Origin: Streptomyces durocortorensis
GTDB lineage: Bacteria; Actinomycetota; Actinomycetes; Streptomycetales; Streptomycetaceae
Length of the DNA: 64,000 nt
NCBI RefSeq assembly: GCF_031760065.1
Contig: NZ_CP134500.1
Location: forward strand, 496,001 to 560,000
Direction of reading: 5' to 3'
The notes beneath the pieces were generated by a model that was given only the letters and a program-made list of their open reading frames with translations, made no database searches and had not been told where the DNA came from. Position 1 is the first letter of the stretch. Each line of letters starts with the position of its first letter. The position numbers were made by a program, and so were the translations under genes. Below, piece after piece: positions 8,810 to 17,300 of this stretch.

Positions 8810-9595
8810 ATGACCGACACGTCTTCTGTCTGCCGCCGCCTGGTCGGCCGCACCGCCGTCGTCACCGGAGCCGGCAGCGGCATCGGACTGGCCACCGTGC
8901 GGCGACTGGCCGCCGAGGGCGCCCATGTCGTCTGCGCCGATGTGGACGAGGAGCGCGGCAAGGCCGCCGCCGAGGAGGCCGCCGGGCTCTTCGTCCGTAC
9001 GGACGTCACCGACGCCGAGCAGGTGGACGCCCTGTTCAAGGCGGCGTTCGACACCTACGGCTCGGTGGACATCGCGTTCAACAACGCGGGGATCTCCCCG
9101 CCGGAGGACGACTCGATCCTGGAGACCGGTCTTGCGGCCTGGCGGCGGGTGCAGGAGGTCAACCTGACCTCCGTCTACCTCTGCTGCAAGGCGGCCATCC
9201 CCTACATGCGGGCCCAGGGCAGGGGTTCCATCATCAACACGGCCTCGTTCGTGGCCCGGATGGGCGCGGCCACCTCGCAGATCTCCTACACCGCGTCCAA
9301 GGGCGGGGTGCTGGCGATGTCGCGCGAGCTGGGGGTGCAGTTCGCGCGCGACGGCATCCGCGTCAACGCGCTCTGCCCGGGGCCGGTCAACACCCCGCTG
9401 CTCCAGGAGCTGTTCGCCAAGGACCCGGAGCGGGCCGCGCGGCGTCTTGTACACATTCCGGTGGGCCGGTTCGCCGAGCCGACCGAGATCGCCGCCGCCG
9501 TCGCCTTCCTGGCGAGCGACGACTCCTCGTTCGTGAACGCCACGGACTTCCTGGTCGACGGGGGGATCGCCGGGGCGTACGTCACCCCGGTCTGA
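8810..9595 (+). CDS. Short-chain dehydrogenase/reductase (SDR)
   Basis: A 261-residue classical SDR with TGAGSGIG (19-26) for NAD(P) binding, NNAG (90-93), and the catalytic Ser-Tyr-Lys set (INTASF with Ser about 145; Y159-x3-K163 in SYTASKGG). It ends VDGGIAGAYV, as 3-oxoacyl-ACP-reductase-like SDRs do. It begins five bases after the aldehyde dehydrogenase stop and is the last gene of the ligase operon. A dehydrogenase able to turn a gamma-glutamyl alcohol into an aldehyde would fit an ethanolamine route: ligase, SDR, aldehyde dehydrogenase, hydrolase. That assignment is inference. Confidence 0.88.
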   Translation: MTDTSSVCRRLVGRTAVVTGAGSGIGLATVRRLAAEGAHVVCADVDEERGKAAAEEAAGLFVRTDVTDAEQVDALFKAAFDTYGSVDIAFNNAGISPPEDDSILETGLAAWRRVQEVNLTSVYLCCKAAIPYMRAQGRGSIINTASFVARMGAATSQISYTASKGGVLAMSRELGVQFARDGIRVNALCPGPVNTPLLQELFAKDPERAARRLVHIPVGRFAEPTEIAAAVAFLASDDSSFVNATDFLVDGGIAGAYVTPV

Positions 9596-9607
9596 GCCCG
9601 GGCCCGA

Positions 9608-9629
9608 GCCCCCGCGGGCACACGGGGGC
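9608..9629 (+). terminator. GC hairpin between convergent genes
   Basis: Stem GCCCCCG / CGGGGGC with an 8-base loop inside a very GC-rich 74-bp gap between the SDR gene and the convergent PucR gene. A factor-independent stop is plausible but there is no U-tract. Confidence 0.4.
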
Positions 9630-9669
9630 GCCCGCGGCCCCGGGCGCGGGGGCCGCGGCGGTTGCGGTC

Positions 9670-10875
9670 TCAGCCCTGGACGGGTGCCAGATCGCCCCGC
9701 AGCCGCTGGGAGCGGAGCACGAGGAGCATCTCGAAGCGCTGGTCCGGTTCGTCGATCGCGTCGCCCCACAGCTCACGGATCTGCCGGAGCCGGTAGCGGG
9801 CCGTCTGGGGGTGGATGCCGAGCCGGGTGGCCACCTCGGGTGCGCCGCCGGAGGTCTCGATCCAGGCGAGCAGGGTCTCGGCCAGGCGCCGGGTCTGGGT
9901 CGGACTGAGGCCGTCCAGCGGGGCGAGGCAGCGGCGGGCGGACGCGTCGGTCAGCTCCTGGGCAGGCAGCAGCACCAGCTCCTCCGTGCGCTCGGTGCAG
10001 TACAGCACCTCGCCCTGCGGCAGCAGGTCCTTCTTGATCAGCTGGACCGCCGTCTCCGCCCAGCGCAAGGACGTCGCCGCGGACGCCAGCGGGACCGGCG
10101 GTCCGATCGCCCCGGACCAGCCGGCCGTGGCCCGTCGCAGGGTCTCCGCGCGGCCCGCCGTGTCCGGGTCCGGGATGACGATGCGCGGCTGCTCGCTCTC
10201 CATGTCCAGCAGGATGCCCTGGCCGACCGCCGGGGCCACCGCTTCCCGGGCGGGGCGGATGAGGACGCCCACCGCGATCGTCTCGGGAAGCTCCCAGCCG
10301 ATCCGGGCGGCCCGCTCGGCCAGGGTCCGGGTCGATTCGGCCCGGTGCTCCATGAGCAGCATCTCGATCAGCTGGCGCTGGAGGCGGAGGCGTTCGCTGG
10401 CGCGCCGGGCCGCCGCCTCGGCGTAGCCCCGTACCGACTGTTCCACGAGTCCGTCCAGATACTCGAATCCCGATTCGGCGAGCTCGTACATGGCGGGTGC
10501 GGCGATGTCGATCTGCTGTCCGATCTCGGCGAACCTGCGCCAGGTGAGCCTCACGCCGAGGCGGTAGATGGCCTGGAGCGAGTCGAGGCTGCGGCCCTCA
10601 AGCCCTTCGCCCCGCCCGAACTCCTGGAACATCTCCGGCGGCACCCGGGGGTGCGCACCGGAGGTGAGGTTGTGGACGAAGCCCTCGATGGCGCGGCGGA
10701 TGCCGACCAGGGCCAGGGGCTCGCCGGACTCGTCCTCGACCAGGTGGAGATAGGGGTAGTCCCGGCGGATCGCGTGCAGGATCGTCTGCGCGAGTTCCGG
10801 GGCCTCGGACAGGGCGATGGCGGCGAACCGGTCCAGTTTCGGCCGGGGCACCTCCTGCCAGGCCGTGCGCGTCAT
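9670..10875 (-). CDS. PucR/CdaR-family transcriptional regulator
   Basis: A 401-residue regulator whose C-terminal segment, LAETLLAWIETSGGAPEVAT followed by RLGIHPQTARYRLRQIRELW, is the PucR-type helix-turn-helix. The N-terminal 150 residues are helical (RsbT-co-antagonist-like, with LAQTILHAIRRDYPYL and LDSLQAIYRLGVRLTWRRFA), and the middle resembles the degenerate GGDEF-like domain of this family. ATG at 10875 overlaps the stop of the small membrane peptide gene by four bases (ATGA), so the two are translationally coupled. Target genes are not evident; similar regulators act on purine, amino acid or lipid genes. Confidence 0.85.
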   Translation of the reverse strand: MTRTAWQEVPRPKLDRFAAIALSEAPELAQTILHAIRRDYPYLHLVEDESGEPLALVGIRRAIEGFVHNLTSGAHPRVPPEMFQEFGRGEGLEGRSLDSLQAIYRLGVRLTWRRFAEIGQQIDIAAPAMYELAESGFEYLDGLVEQSVRGYAEAAARRASERLRLQRQLIEMLLMEHRAESTRTLAERAARIGWELPETIAVGVLIRPAREAVAPAVGQGILLDMESEQPRIVIPDPDTAGRAETLRRATAGWSGAIGPPVPLASAATSLRWAETAVQLIKKDLLPQGEVLYCTERTEELVLLPAQELTDASARRCLAPLDGLSPTQTRRLAETLLAWIETSGGAPEVATRLGIHPQTARYRLRQIRELWGDAIDEPDQRFEMLLVLRSQRLRGDLAPVQG

Positions 10876-11024
10876 GGGGCGGCCGGTGCGGTGTCGTAGC
10901 TGATCAGCGGTGTATTGGGCTGGTCGGGGGTGGCGTCGAGCAGTGCCACGACACCGACCGCCGCACCTACGGCGAGCGCCGCGGCCGCCAGGGCGGTGAC
11001 AAGAGCGGCGATGAGTCTGCGCAT
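10872..11024 (-). CDS. 50-residue single-pass membrane or secreted peptide
   Basis: A small gene encoding MRRLIAALVTALAAAALAVG, continuing through a hydrophobic stretch to a short polar tail ending YDTAPAAP. The basic start followed by about 22 hydrophobic residues reads as a signal anchor. AAGGAG is 11 bases before the ATG. Its stop overlaps the PucR start (ATGA), so it is probably a real, coupled gene rather than noise. No family recognised; it might tether or modulate the PucR regulator. Confidence 0.55.
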   Translation of the reverse strand: MRRLIAALVTALAAAALAVGAAVGVVALLDATPDQPNTPLISYDTAPAAP

Positions 11025-11105
11025 AGTCGGGTCAGCTCCTTGCTGGAGACGATCCCCACCCCGTGAGCCGGGCCCCTCCGGCTGGCACACAGTGTCGACA
11101 GGTCA

Positions 11106-11135
11106 TTGACATCTCGTCAAGGCCTTGCCTACTGT
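11106..11135 (+). promoter_or_regulatory. Sigma-70 (HrdB-type) promoter for the DUF3068 gene
   Basis: TTGACA (11106-11111), an 18-base spacer, then TACTGT (11130-11135), about 70 bp before the ATG at 11209. The -35 is a perfect consensus hexamer, rare in this sequence. Confidence 0.6.
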
Positions 11136-11208
11136 TCACGCCAATCAAGGGCTGACCGGCCCGGGGCCCGTGCACCTCCGCGAAGAGATTCGACCCAGGA
11201 GTGCCCGG

Positions 11209-12192
11209 ATGCGCCGCAATACTTCACCCCTCTCGCTCGTCCTGCTGGGGGCGGGGGTCTTCCTGCTCGTGCTCGCGCCGCTGCTCGTCTGGTACGTCCA
11301 GCCGCAGGCCAAGCGCACCCCGATCGACATCGACACCACCACCGTCTTCACCGGGACCGGCAGCTTTTTCGACACCGGCGAGGTGGAGACGGTCGACGGC
11401 GAGACGATCACGATCACCCGGCAGGTGCGCGGGGACGTGGCCGACAGCGAGAAGAGCGGCAACGCCGTCTGGGATGTGTCCACCTCCGTGGACCACGACG
11501 GGACGCTGCCCGCCGCCGATCCCCGCGACGCCCTCCAGTGGACGCTGGAACGCTGGGTGACCGACCGGACGACGAACGAGCCGGTGCACTGCTGCGAGGA
11601 GTCCCCGACATTCGACGGGGAGGCGTACCTGAAGTTTCCCTTCGACGTCGAGAAGCGCGCCTACCGCTGGTGGGACAGCACCCTCGGCGGGGTGGTGCGG
11701 CTCTCCTACGCGGGTGAGCAGGAGGTCCAGGGCTACTCGGGCTACCTCTTCAAGGGCCGGGTCGAGCCCACCAGGACCGGGGTGCGCCAGGTGCCCGGCG
11801 TGCTCGTGGGCCGGAAGAAGACGTCCCAGGTGCTGGCCGAGGAGTGGTATTCCAACAGCGGCATCGAGCTGGTCGTGGACCGGCGCACCGGCCGCATCAT
11901 CAACGCGGCGATCGGGCCGAAGAAGACGCTGCGCGCACCGGGCTCGAAGAGGGACGCCGTGGTGCTGCTGGAGAGCAAGCGGGTGGAGTTCACCAAGGAG
12001 ACCCAGGAGAAGCAGGTCGCGCTCGCCTCGGCGGACAGCGACCGGCTGGCGATGCTCGGTGAGACCGTGCCGATCGGGGCGGCCGGGCTCGGGGGCGTAC
12101 TCACGGCGGCGGGGGTCGTCCTCGTCGTGCGGGGGCGGCGGACGGAGCCGGAGGCCCCGAGCACTCACATGATGACGAGTATGCACACCTGA
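11209..12192 (+). CDS. DUF3068 (PorA-family) membrane-anchored protein
   Basis: A 327-residue protein with an N-terminal membrane helix (LSLVLLGAGVFLLVLAPLLV), a large extracytoplasmic domain with WYVQPQAKRTPIDIDTTTVF, the conserved YRWWDSTLGG and EEWYSNSGIELVVDRRTGRI, and a C-terminal membrane helix (AAGLGGVLTAAGVVLVVRGR) with a short tail. This is the actinobacterial DUF3068 arrangement; the family name comes from PorA-type annotation but its function is not established. AGGAG is seven bases before the ATG. It lies directly upstream of the glycosyltransferase operon, so it could be the surface partner of that system. Confidence 0.85.
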   Translation: MRRNTSPLSLVLLGAGVFLLVLAPLLVWYVQPQAKRTPIDIDTTTVFTGTGSFFDTGEVETVDGETITITRQVRGDVADSEKSGNAVWDVSTSVDHDGTLPAADPRDALQWTLERWVTDRTTNEPVHCCEESPTFDGEAYLKFPFDVEKRAYRWWDSTLGGVVRLSYAGEQEVQGYSGYLFKGRVEPTRTGVRQVPGVLVGRKKTSQVLAEEWYSNSGIELVVDRRTGRIINAAIGPKKTLRAPGSKRDAVVLLESKRVEFTKETQEKQVALASADSDRLAMLGETVPIGAAGLGGVLTAAGVVLVVRGRRTEPEAPSTHMMTSMHT

Positions 12193-12289
12193 GTTACTCG
12201 CAAGTTGTTGCGCCGGTGAGTAGCCGGGCGGTAACCCGTGCCGAAAACTGTCTATCCCCACCAGAGCACGGCCCCCCGGTCTCGCCCTT

Positions 12290-12420
12290 CCGTTCCGTCG
12301 TTCGCGTTCACCACCCCTTCTTTCCCCGCCCTTTCCGGTTCGCCCCTCCCGCTTCTCCCCTCTTCCCGCGGTTCCCCTCCCCCCTCGTACCGCTCATCCC
12401 CGAGTCCCCGCACCCAGAGC
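12290..12420 (+). other. Pyrimidine-rich leader before the glycosyltransferase operon
   Basis: About 130 bases made mostly of C and T on the plus strand, with runs such as CCCCTTCTTTCCCCGCCC and TTCCCCTCCCCCCTCG. It fills most of the 243-bp gap between the DUF3068 gene and the GT4 start. C-rich, unstructured RNA of this kind is the type Rho loads on, so attenuation is possible; no promoter was clear. Confidence 0.45.
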
Positions 12421-12435
12421 CGAGTTGGAGCGCCC

Positions 12436-13605
12436 ATGCCCCAGCACGTACCTCCCCCACTGCTCGACGCAGCCACGCGCCAGGGTCAGGGCCCGACGTC
12501 CTCCAGGGTCCCGGCCGCTCCCAGACGCATCGTGTTCCTCGCCCACCGCGACCTGGGCAATCCGGCCGCCGGCGGCTCCGAGCTGCTGATCGACCGGCTT
12601 GCCCTGGGCCTCACCGAGGAGGGCCATGACGTGACGCTCCTGTGCGGCGGCCAGGCCGCCCGCAGGCCCTACCGGGTCGTCTCGGCGGGCAGCACGCTGG
12701 GTCACTACCTCGGTGCGCGTTCCGCGTTCGCCAGGCAGGTCGGCGACTGCGATCTGCTGGTCGAGGTCTGCAACGGCATGCCGTATCTGGCCCCCCTGTG
12801 GCATCGCGGGCCCACCGTATGCCTCGTCAACCATGTGCACACCGATCTGTGGGACATGCGTTTCCCCACGCCGGTGGCCCGTGCCGGGCGGCGGCTGGAG
12901 CACTGGGCGCTGTCCCGCGCCTACCGCGACCACCTGATGATCGCCGTGTCCCCGTCCACGGCGGGCGCCCTGCGCGAGCTGGGCGTGCCCGACCGGCGGA
13001 TACGGGTGGTGCACAACGGTGTCGAGGAGCCGAGCCCGCAGAGCGACCGGTCCGGGACCCCGCTCTTCCTGGCGCTGGGCCGACTCGTCGACTACAAGCG
13101 CATCGACCTGCTGCTCCAGCTGTGGGAGCGGGTCCGGCCGGTCACCGGCGGCCGTCTCGTCATCGTGGGCGACGGCCCCGAGCGCGCCCGGCTGGAACGG
13201 CTGGCCGGACCGGGGGTGGAGTTCGCCGGTCATGTCACCGAGGCCGAGAAGCACCGGCTGCTCTGCGCCGCGTGGATGCTGCTGCATCCGGCGGCCGTGG
13301 AGGGGTGGGGGCTGGTCGTCACGGAGGCCGGTGCGCGCTCCACCCCGACGCTGGGCTTCGACGTGCCGGGGCTGCGCGACTCCGTCGAGGACGGGGTCAC
13401 CGGCATCCTGGCCCGGGGCGCGTCCTCCTTCGCCGCGGCCTGGTGCGCGCTGGCGCTGGACGACGAGCGGCGCGAGGCGATGGGGAAGGCGGCCCGGGAA
13501 CGCGCGGCCGCGTTCCGGTGGACCTCCAGCGTGCGCCAGTTCATGGCGGTCGCCGCCGAGGCGACCAGCGGCGCGAGCGCCCCGGCGATCGGTGCGAGCG
13601 CGTGA
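12436..13605 (+). CDS. Family 4 glycosyltransferase
   Basis: A 389-residue GT-B enzyme. The N-terminal half has RRIVFLAHRDLGNPAAGGSE (glycine-rich acceptor loop) and the C-terminal half has the donor-site signatures VVHNGVE, FLALGRLVDYKRIDLLL, VIVGDGPERARLE and HPAAVEGWGLVVTEAGA (the E-x7-E motif of GT4). GGAG sits five bases before the ATG at 12436; the frame is open to 12238 without another good start. It would act at the cytoplasmic face, adding a sugar from an NDP donor. It begins a run of overlapping genes: its TGA overlaps the methyltransferase GTG by four bases. Confidence 0.9.
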   Translation: MPQHVPPPLLDAATRQGQGPTSSRVPAAPRRIVFLAHRDLGNPAAGGSELLIDRLALGLTEEGHDVTLLCGGQAARRPYRVVSAGSTLGHYLGARSAFARQVGDCDLLVEVCNGMPYLAPLWHRGPTVCLVNHVHTDLWDMRFPTPVARAGRRLEHWALSRAYRDHLMIAVSPSTAGALRELGVPDRRIRVVHNGVEEPSPQSDRSGTPLFLALGRLVDYKRIDLLLQLWERVRPVTGGRLVIVGDGPERARLERLAGPGVEFAGHVTEAEKHRLLCAAWMLLHPAAVEGWGLVVTEAGARSTPTLGFDVPGLRDSVEDGVTGILARGASSFAAAWCALALDDERREAMGKAARERAAAFRWTSSVRQFMAVAAEATSGASAPAIGASA

Positions 13606-14321
13606 AAGACCCTTCCTTCCGGCGCTCGGCCGCCCTGTTCCGCGCCTTCCTGCGGGAACAGGGCGACCCGGCGACGGCGTACACCCTGCTGGCCCGCGAT
13701 GCGGCGGACCAGGTGGAGCGGCACGGTCCGCTCCGGGGCAAGGTCGTCGTGGACATCGGCGGCGGCGACGGCTACTTCACCCGGGAGTTCCGGCGGCGCG
13801 GTGCGCACGGCTATCTCTTCGAGCCGGACGCCTCGGAGCTCGGCCCCGGGCAGCGCGCGGACACCGTCGTCGCCGACGGCTATCTGCTGCCGCTCGCCGA
13901 CGGCGCGGCCGACGTCTGCTTCTCCTCCAATGTGCTGGAGCACGTCGCCGATCCGCACACCTTTCTCAGCGAGATGGCGCGGGTGACACGTCCCGGCGGG
14001 CTGATCTACGTGTCGTTCACCAACTGGCTCTCCCCCTGGGGCGGCCATGAGTGGGCTCCCTGGCACTATCTCGGCGCCGAGCGTGCCCGTGGCCGCTACG
14101 AGCGGCGCACCGGCTCCCCCGCCAAGCACCGGCTCGGCGAGAACCTCTTCCGGATCGGCGTCGGCGAGACGCTGCGCCATGTCCGGGCCCGTACCGATGT
14201 GTCCGTCGTCTCCGCACGCTCGCGCTACTGGCCCGTCCTTCCCCAGCTCGTGCCGCGGATCCCCGTACTGCGGGAGTTCGCCACCTGGAACCTCCTTCTC
14301 ATCCTCCGGCGGTGTTCATGA
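13602..14321 (+). CDS. Class I SAM-dependent methyltransferase
   Basis: A 239-residue methyltransferase with motif I VVVDIGGGDGYFTREFRRRG (about residues 47-66), an acidic loop 2 (LFEPDAS), motif LPLADGAADVCFSSNVLEHV and post-motif RPGGLIYVSF, as in Methyltransf_11/25 proteins acting on small molecules or glycans. GTG start forms a GTGA overlap with the GT4 stop, and its own TGA overlaps the next ATG (ATGA). It contains unusually many aromatic residues near SPWGGHEWAPWHYLG, a loop that probably shapes the acceptor pocket. Likely methylates a sugar made by this operon (inference). Confidence 0.88.
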   Translation: MKDPSFRRSAALFRAFLREQGDPATAYTLLARDAADQVERHGPLRGKVVVDIGGGDGYFTREFRRRGAHGYLFEPDASELGPGQRADTVVADGYLLPLADGAADVCFSSNVLEHVADPHTFLSEMARVTRPGGLIYVSFTNWLSPWGGHEWAPWHYLGAERARGRYERRTGSPAKHRLGENLFRIGVGETLRHVRARTDVSVVSARSRYWPVLPQLVPRIPVLREFATWNLLLILRRCS

Positions 14322-17300
14322 CCAGCGCTGTCCACCCACCCCGGCCCGCCGCCCCGGACGGCCCGGGTCCCGAGCCCTCCGCCCCTGCCGACGGCCTGCC
14401 GCAGCCGCGGTCGCGGCGCTGGCTCCTGGGGTTCTGGGCCGTCGTCTTCCTGGCGTTCCTGGCGGTGTCGCCCGGGCGGATGACGTTCGACACCAAACTC
14501 GGCGTCGTCACGGCCCCCCGCCGGTTCCTCGGTGACCTGGGCGAGCTGTGGCACAGCCGGGCCGGGTTCGGCGGGATCGCCGACCAGTACATCGGCTATC
14601 TCGTCCCGATGCTGCCGTACTACGGGGCCGCCGACCTGCTGAAGGTGCCCACCTGGCTCGCGGAGCGGCTGTGGCTTTCGCTGATCGTGGCGACCGCCTT
14701 CTGGGGTGCGCTGCGGCTGGCGGAGCGGCTGCGGGTGGGCTCCTCGGCCACCCGGCTGCTGGGCGCCGTCGTCTACGCGCTGTGGCCGACGTACACCATC
14801 GTCGTGGGTTCGACGTCCGCGGCCGCGCTGCCGGGCGCCCTGCTGCCGTGGGTGCTGCTGCCGCTGACGGACCCGCGCCTGGCGCCGAGGATCGCGGCGG
14901 CCCGGTCCGCGCTGCTGATCCCGCTGATGGGCGGGGTCAACGCCGCCTCCACGCTGGCCTCGCTGCTGCCGGTCGGGCTGTATCTGCTGTCCCGGCCCCC
15001 CGGACCGCGCAAGCGCGCACTGCTCGCCTGGTGGATACCGGGCGTGGTCATGGCGACCGCCTGGTGGATCGTTCCGCTGCTGCTGCTGGGGACCTTCGGC
15101 GAGAACTTCATGCCGTACGTGGAGTCCTCGTACACCACCACGACCACCATGTCGGCGACCGAAGCGCTGCGCGGCGCCGGCAACTGGGTGGGCTATCTCA
15201 ACTTCGGCGAGGCCTGGCTCCCGGCCGGGTGGACCGTCGCGACCGCGACCCTCACCGTCCTGTGCTCGGCGCTCGCCGCCGCCCTGGGACTCGCGGGTCT
15301 TGCCCGACGGGATCTGCCCGAACGCCGCTGGCTGGTGCTGACCGTCCTGACCGTCGCGCTCGTCACGCTCGCCGGGTACGGCGGTGCGCTGGGCGGGCTG
15401 TTCCACGGAACCGTACAGGACTGGCTGGACACCTGGCTGGTGCCCTTCCGGAACATCTACAAGTTCCAGACGGGTCTGGCGCTGGCGCTGGCCCTGGGCC
15501 TGGCGCACATCACCGCCGTCGCCGCTCTGGCGGCCGCCCGCCGGGACCGCGACCCGGCCCGGATGCGCCGCCTCGCGCCGGTGATCGCCGCCGTGATCGT
15601 GCTGCCCGGCCTGGCCTGGCCGTACGTCAACGGTTCGATCCTGCAACCAGGTTCGTTCAAGGAGCTGCCCGACTACTGGAAGAAGACCGGCGGTTGGCTC
15701 AAGGACAATTCGCCCCATGACCGCGCCCTGGTCGTCCCGGCGACCGCGCACGGCATCTACACCTGGGGCTCCCCCATCGACCAGCCGCTGGACGTCCTGG
15801 CGAACTCGCCCTATGCGCAACGGGATTACGTCCCCTTCGGCACGCCCGGCAACCGGCGGGCGATGGACGCCGTCGAGCAGGCGCTGACCTCCGGGGGCGA
15901 GGTTCCCGGGCTCAGCGGGTACCTGAACCGGGCCGGGCTGCACTATGTGGTGGTCCGCAACGACCTGGACCCCGACCAGTTGGGGTACGTCCCCACCACT
16001 ACGGTCAAGCGCACCCTGGAGGCGTCCGGCTACCGGCGGGTGAAGGGCTACGGGCCGGTGATGACCGGCGGCCGGATCGCGGCGGACACCCCCGTGCAGA
16101 TCGAGGGCCTGTATCCGCGGCAGCAGGCGGTGGAGATCTACCGGCCGCCCGCCGGGACCGAGCGTCCGGGACGGGCGGAAGCGACCCCGGTCGCCTCGAC
16201 GGCCGTGGTGAGCGGCGGCCCCGAGTCGCTGCTGCCGCTGTCGGCGACCGGTGCGCTGGACGGCCGGCCGGCCGTGCTGGCCGGTGACGCGCACCCGGGC
16301 CTGGGACGGCCGTCGTTGTACGCGGCGGGCGACGGGCTGCGCCGCGCCGACACCCGGTTCGGTCTGGTCAACTCCAACACCTCGTACACGTACACCGCCG
16401 ATGAGCGCAACGCCGTGGACGCGGTGCAGGATCCGGGCCGCGAACCCCGGCAGATCCTGCCGACCTCCGGGGCGAAGCACCAGACGACGGCGGTACTCCG
16501 GGGCGCGAAGTCGGTCAGTGCGTCGTCGGTGGGCAACTGGCTGTTCCATCTGCCGCAGTACGACCCGGTCAACGCGTTCGACGGCAATCCGGAGACCGGC
16601 TGGGCGGAGGGGTCCCCCGGCTCCCCCGAGGGTGAGTGGGTGCGGGTCGACTTCGCCACCCCGACGGAGCTGCCGAGCTCCCTCCAGGTGACTCCGCTGC
16701 CCAGCGGGAACATGCGGGCCGCGGCGACCGTGATCCGGGTGCAGACCGACCAGGGCTTCAAGGACAGCCCGCTGCGGCCGGACGGTTCGGCGCAGCAGGT
16801 GGCCGCTCCCGCCGGGCAGGCGTCCTGGCTGAAGGTGACGATCCTGGAGTCCCAGCAGGGGCGCCCCGGACTCAGCGGCGCCGGGTTCACCGACATCGCC
16901 ATCCCCGGCGTACAGGTGACCCGGATGCTGGAGCTGCCGAACGACGCGCCGCGCGAGGGTGCGGACTCGACGATGTTCTCGCTGCGGCGGGGCAGTGACC
17001 CGGGCGGCCTGTCGTCCGTGGCCGCCGAGGTCGGGCTGAGCCGGCAGTTCACCGCACAGGAGGCGGGCGAGTACACGGTCTCGGCGAGCGCGCTGCCGGT
17101 GCCCGGCGAGGCGCTCGACAAGCTGCTGTTCGAGCTGACCGGGGAGCGGGACAAGATCGAGGTGAGTGCCGACTCCACGGCCCGGCTCGGTACGAACCTC
17201 AGCCCCCGCAACCTGACCGACGGTGATCTGACCACGGCGTGGATCGCGGGCGAACGCCCCGTACTGCATCTGACCTGGCCGGAGAAGAGGCCGGTCGGCG

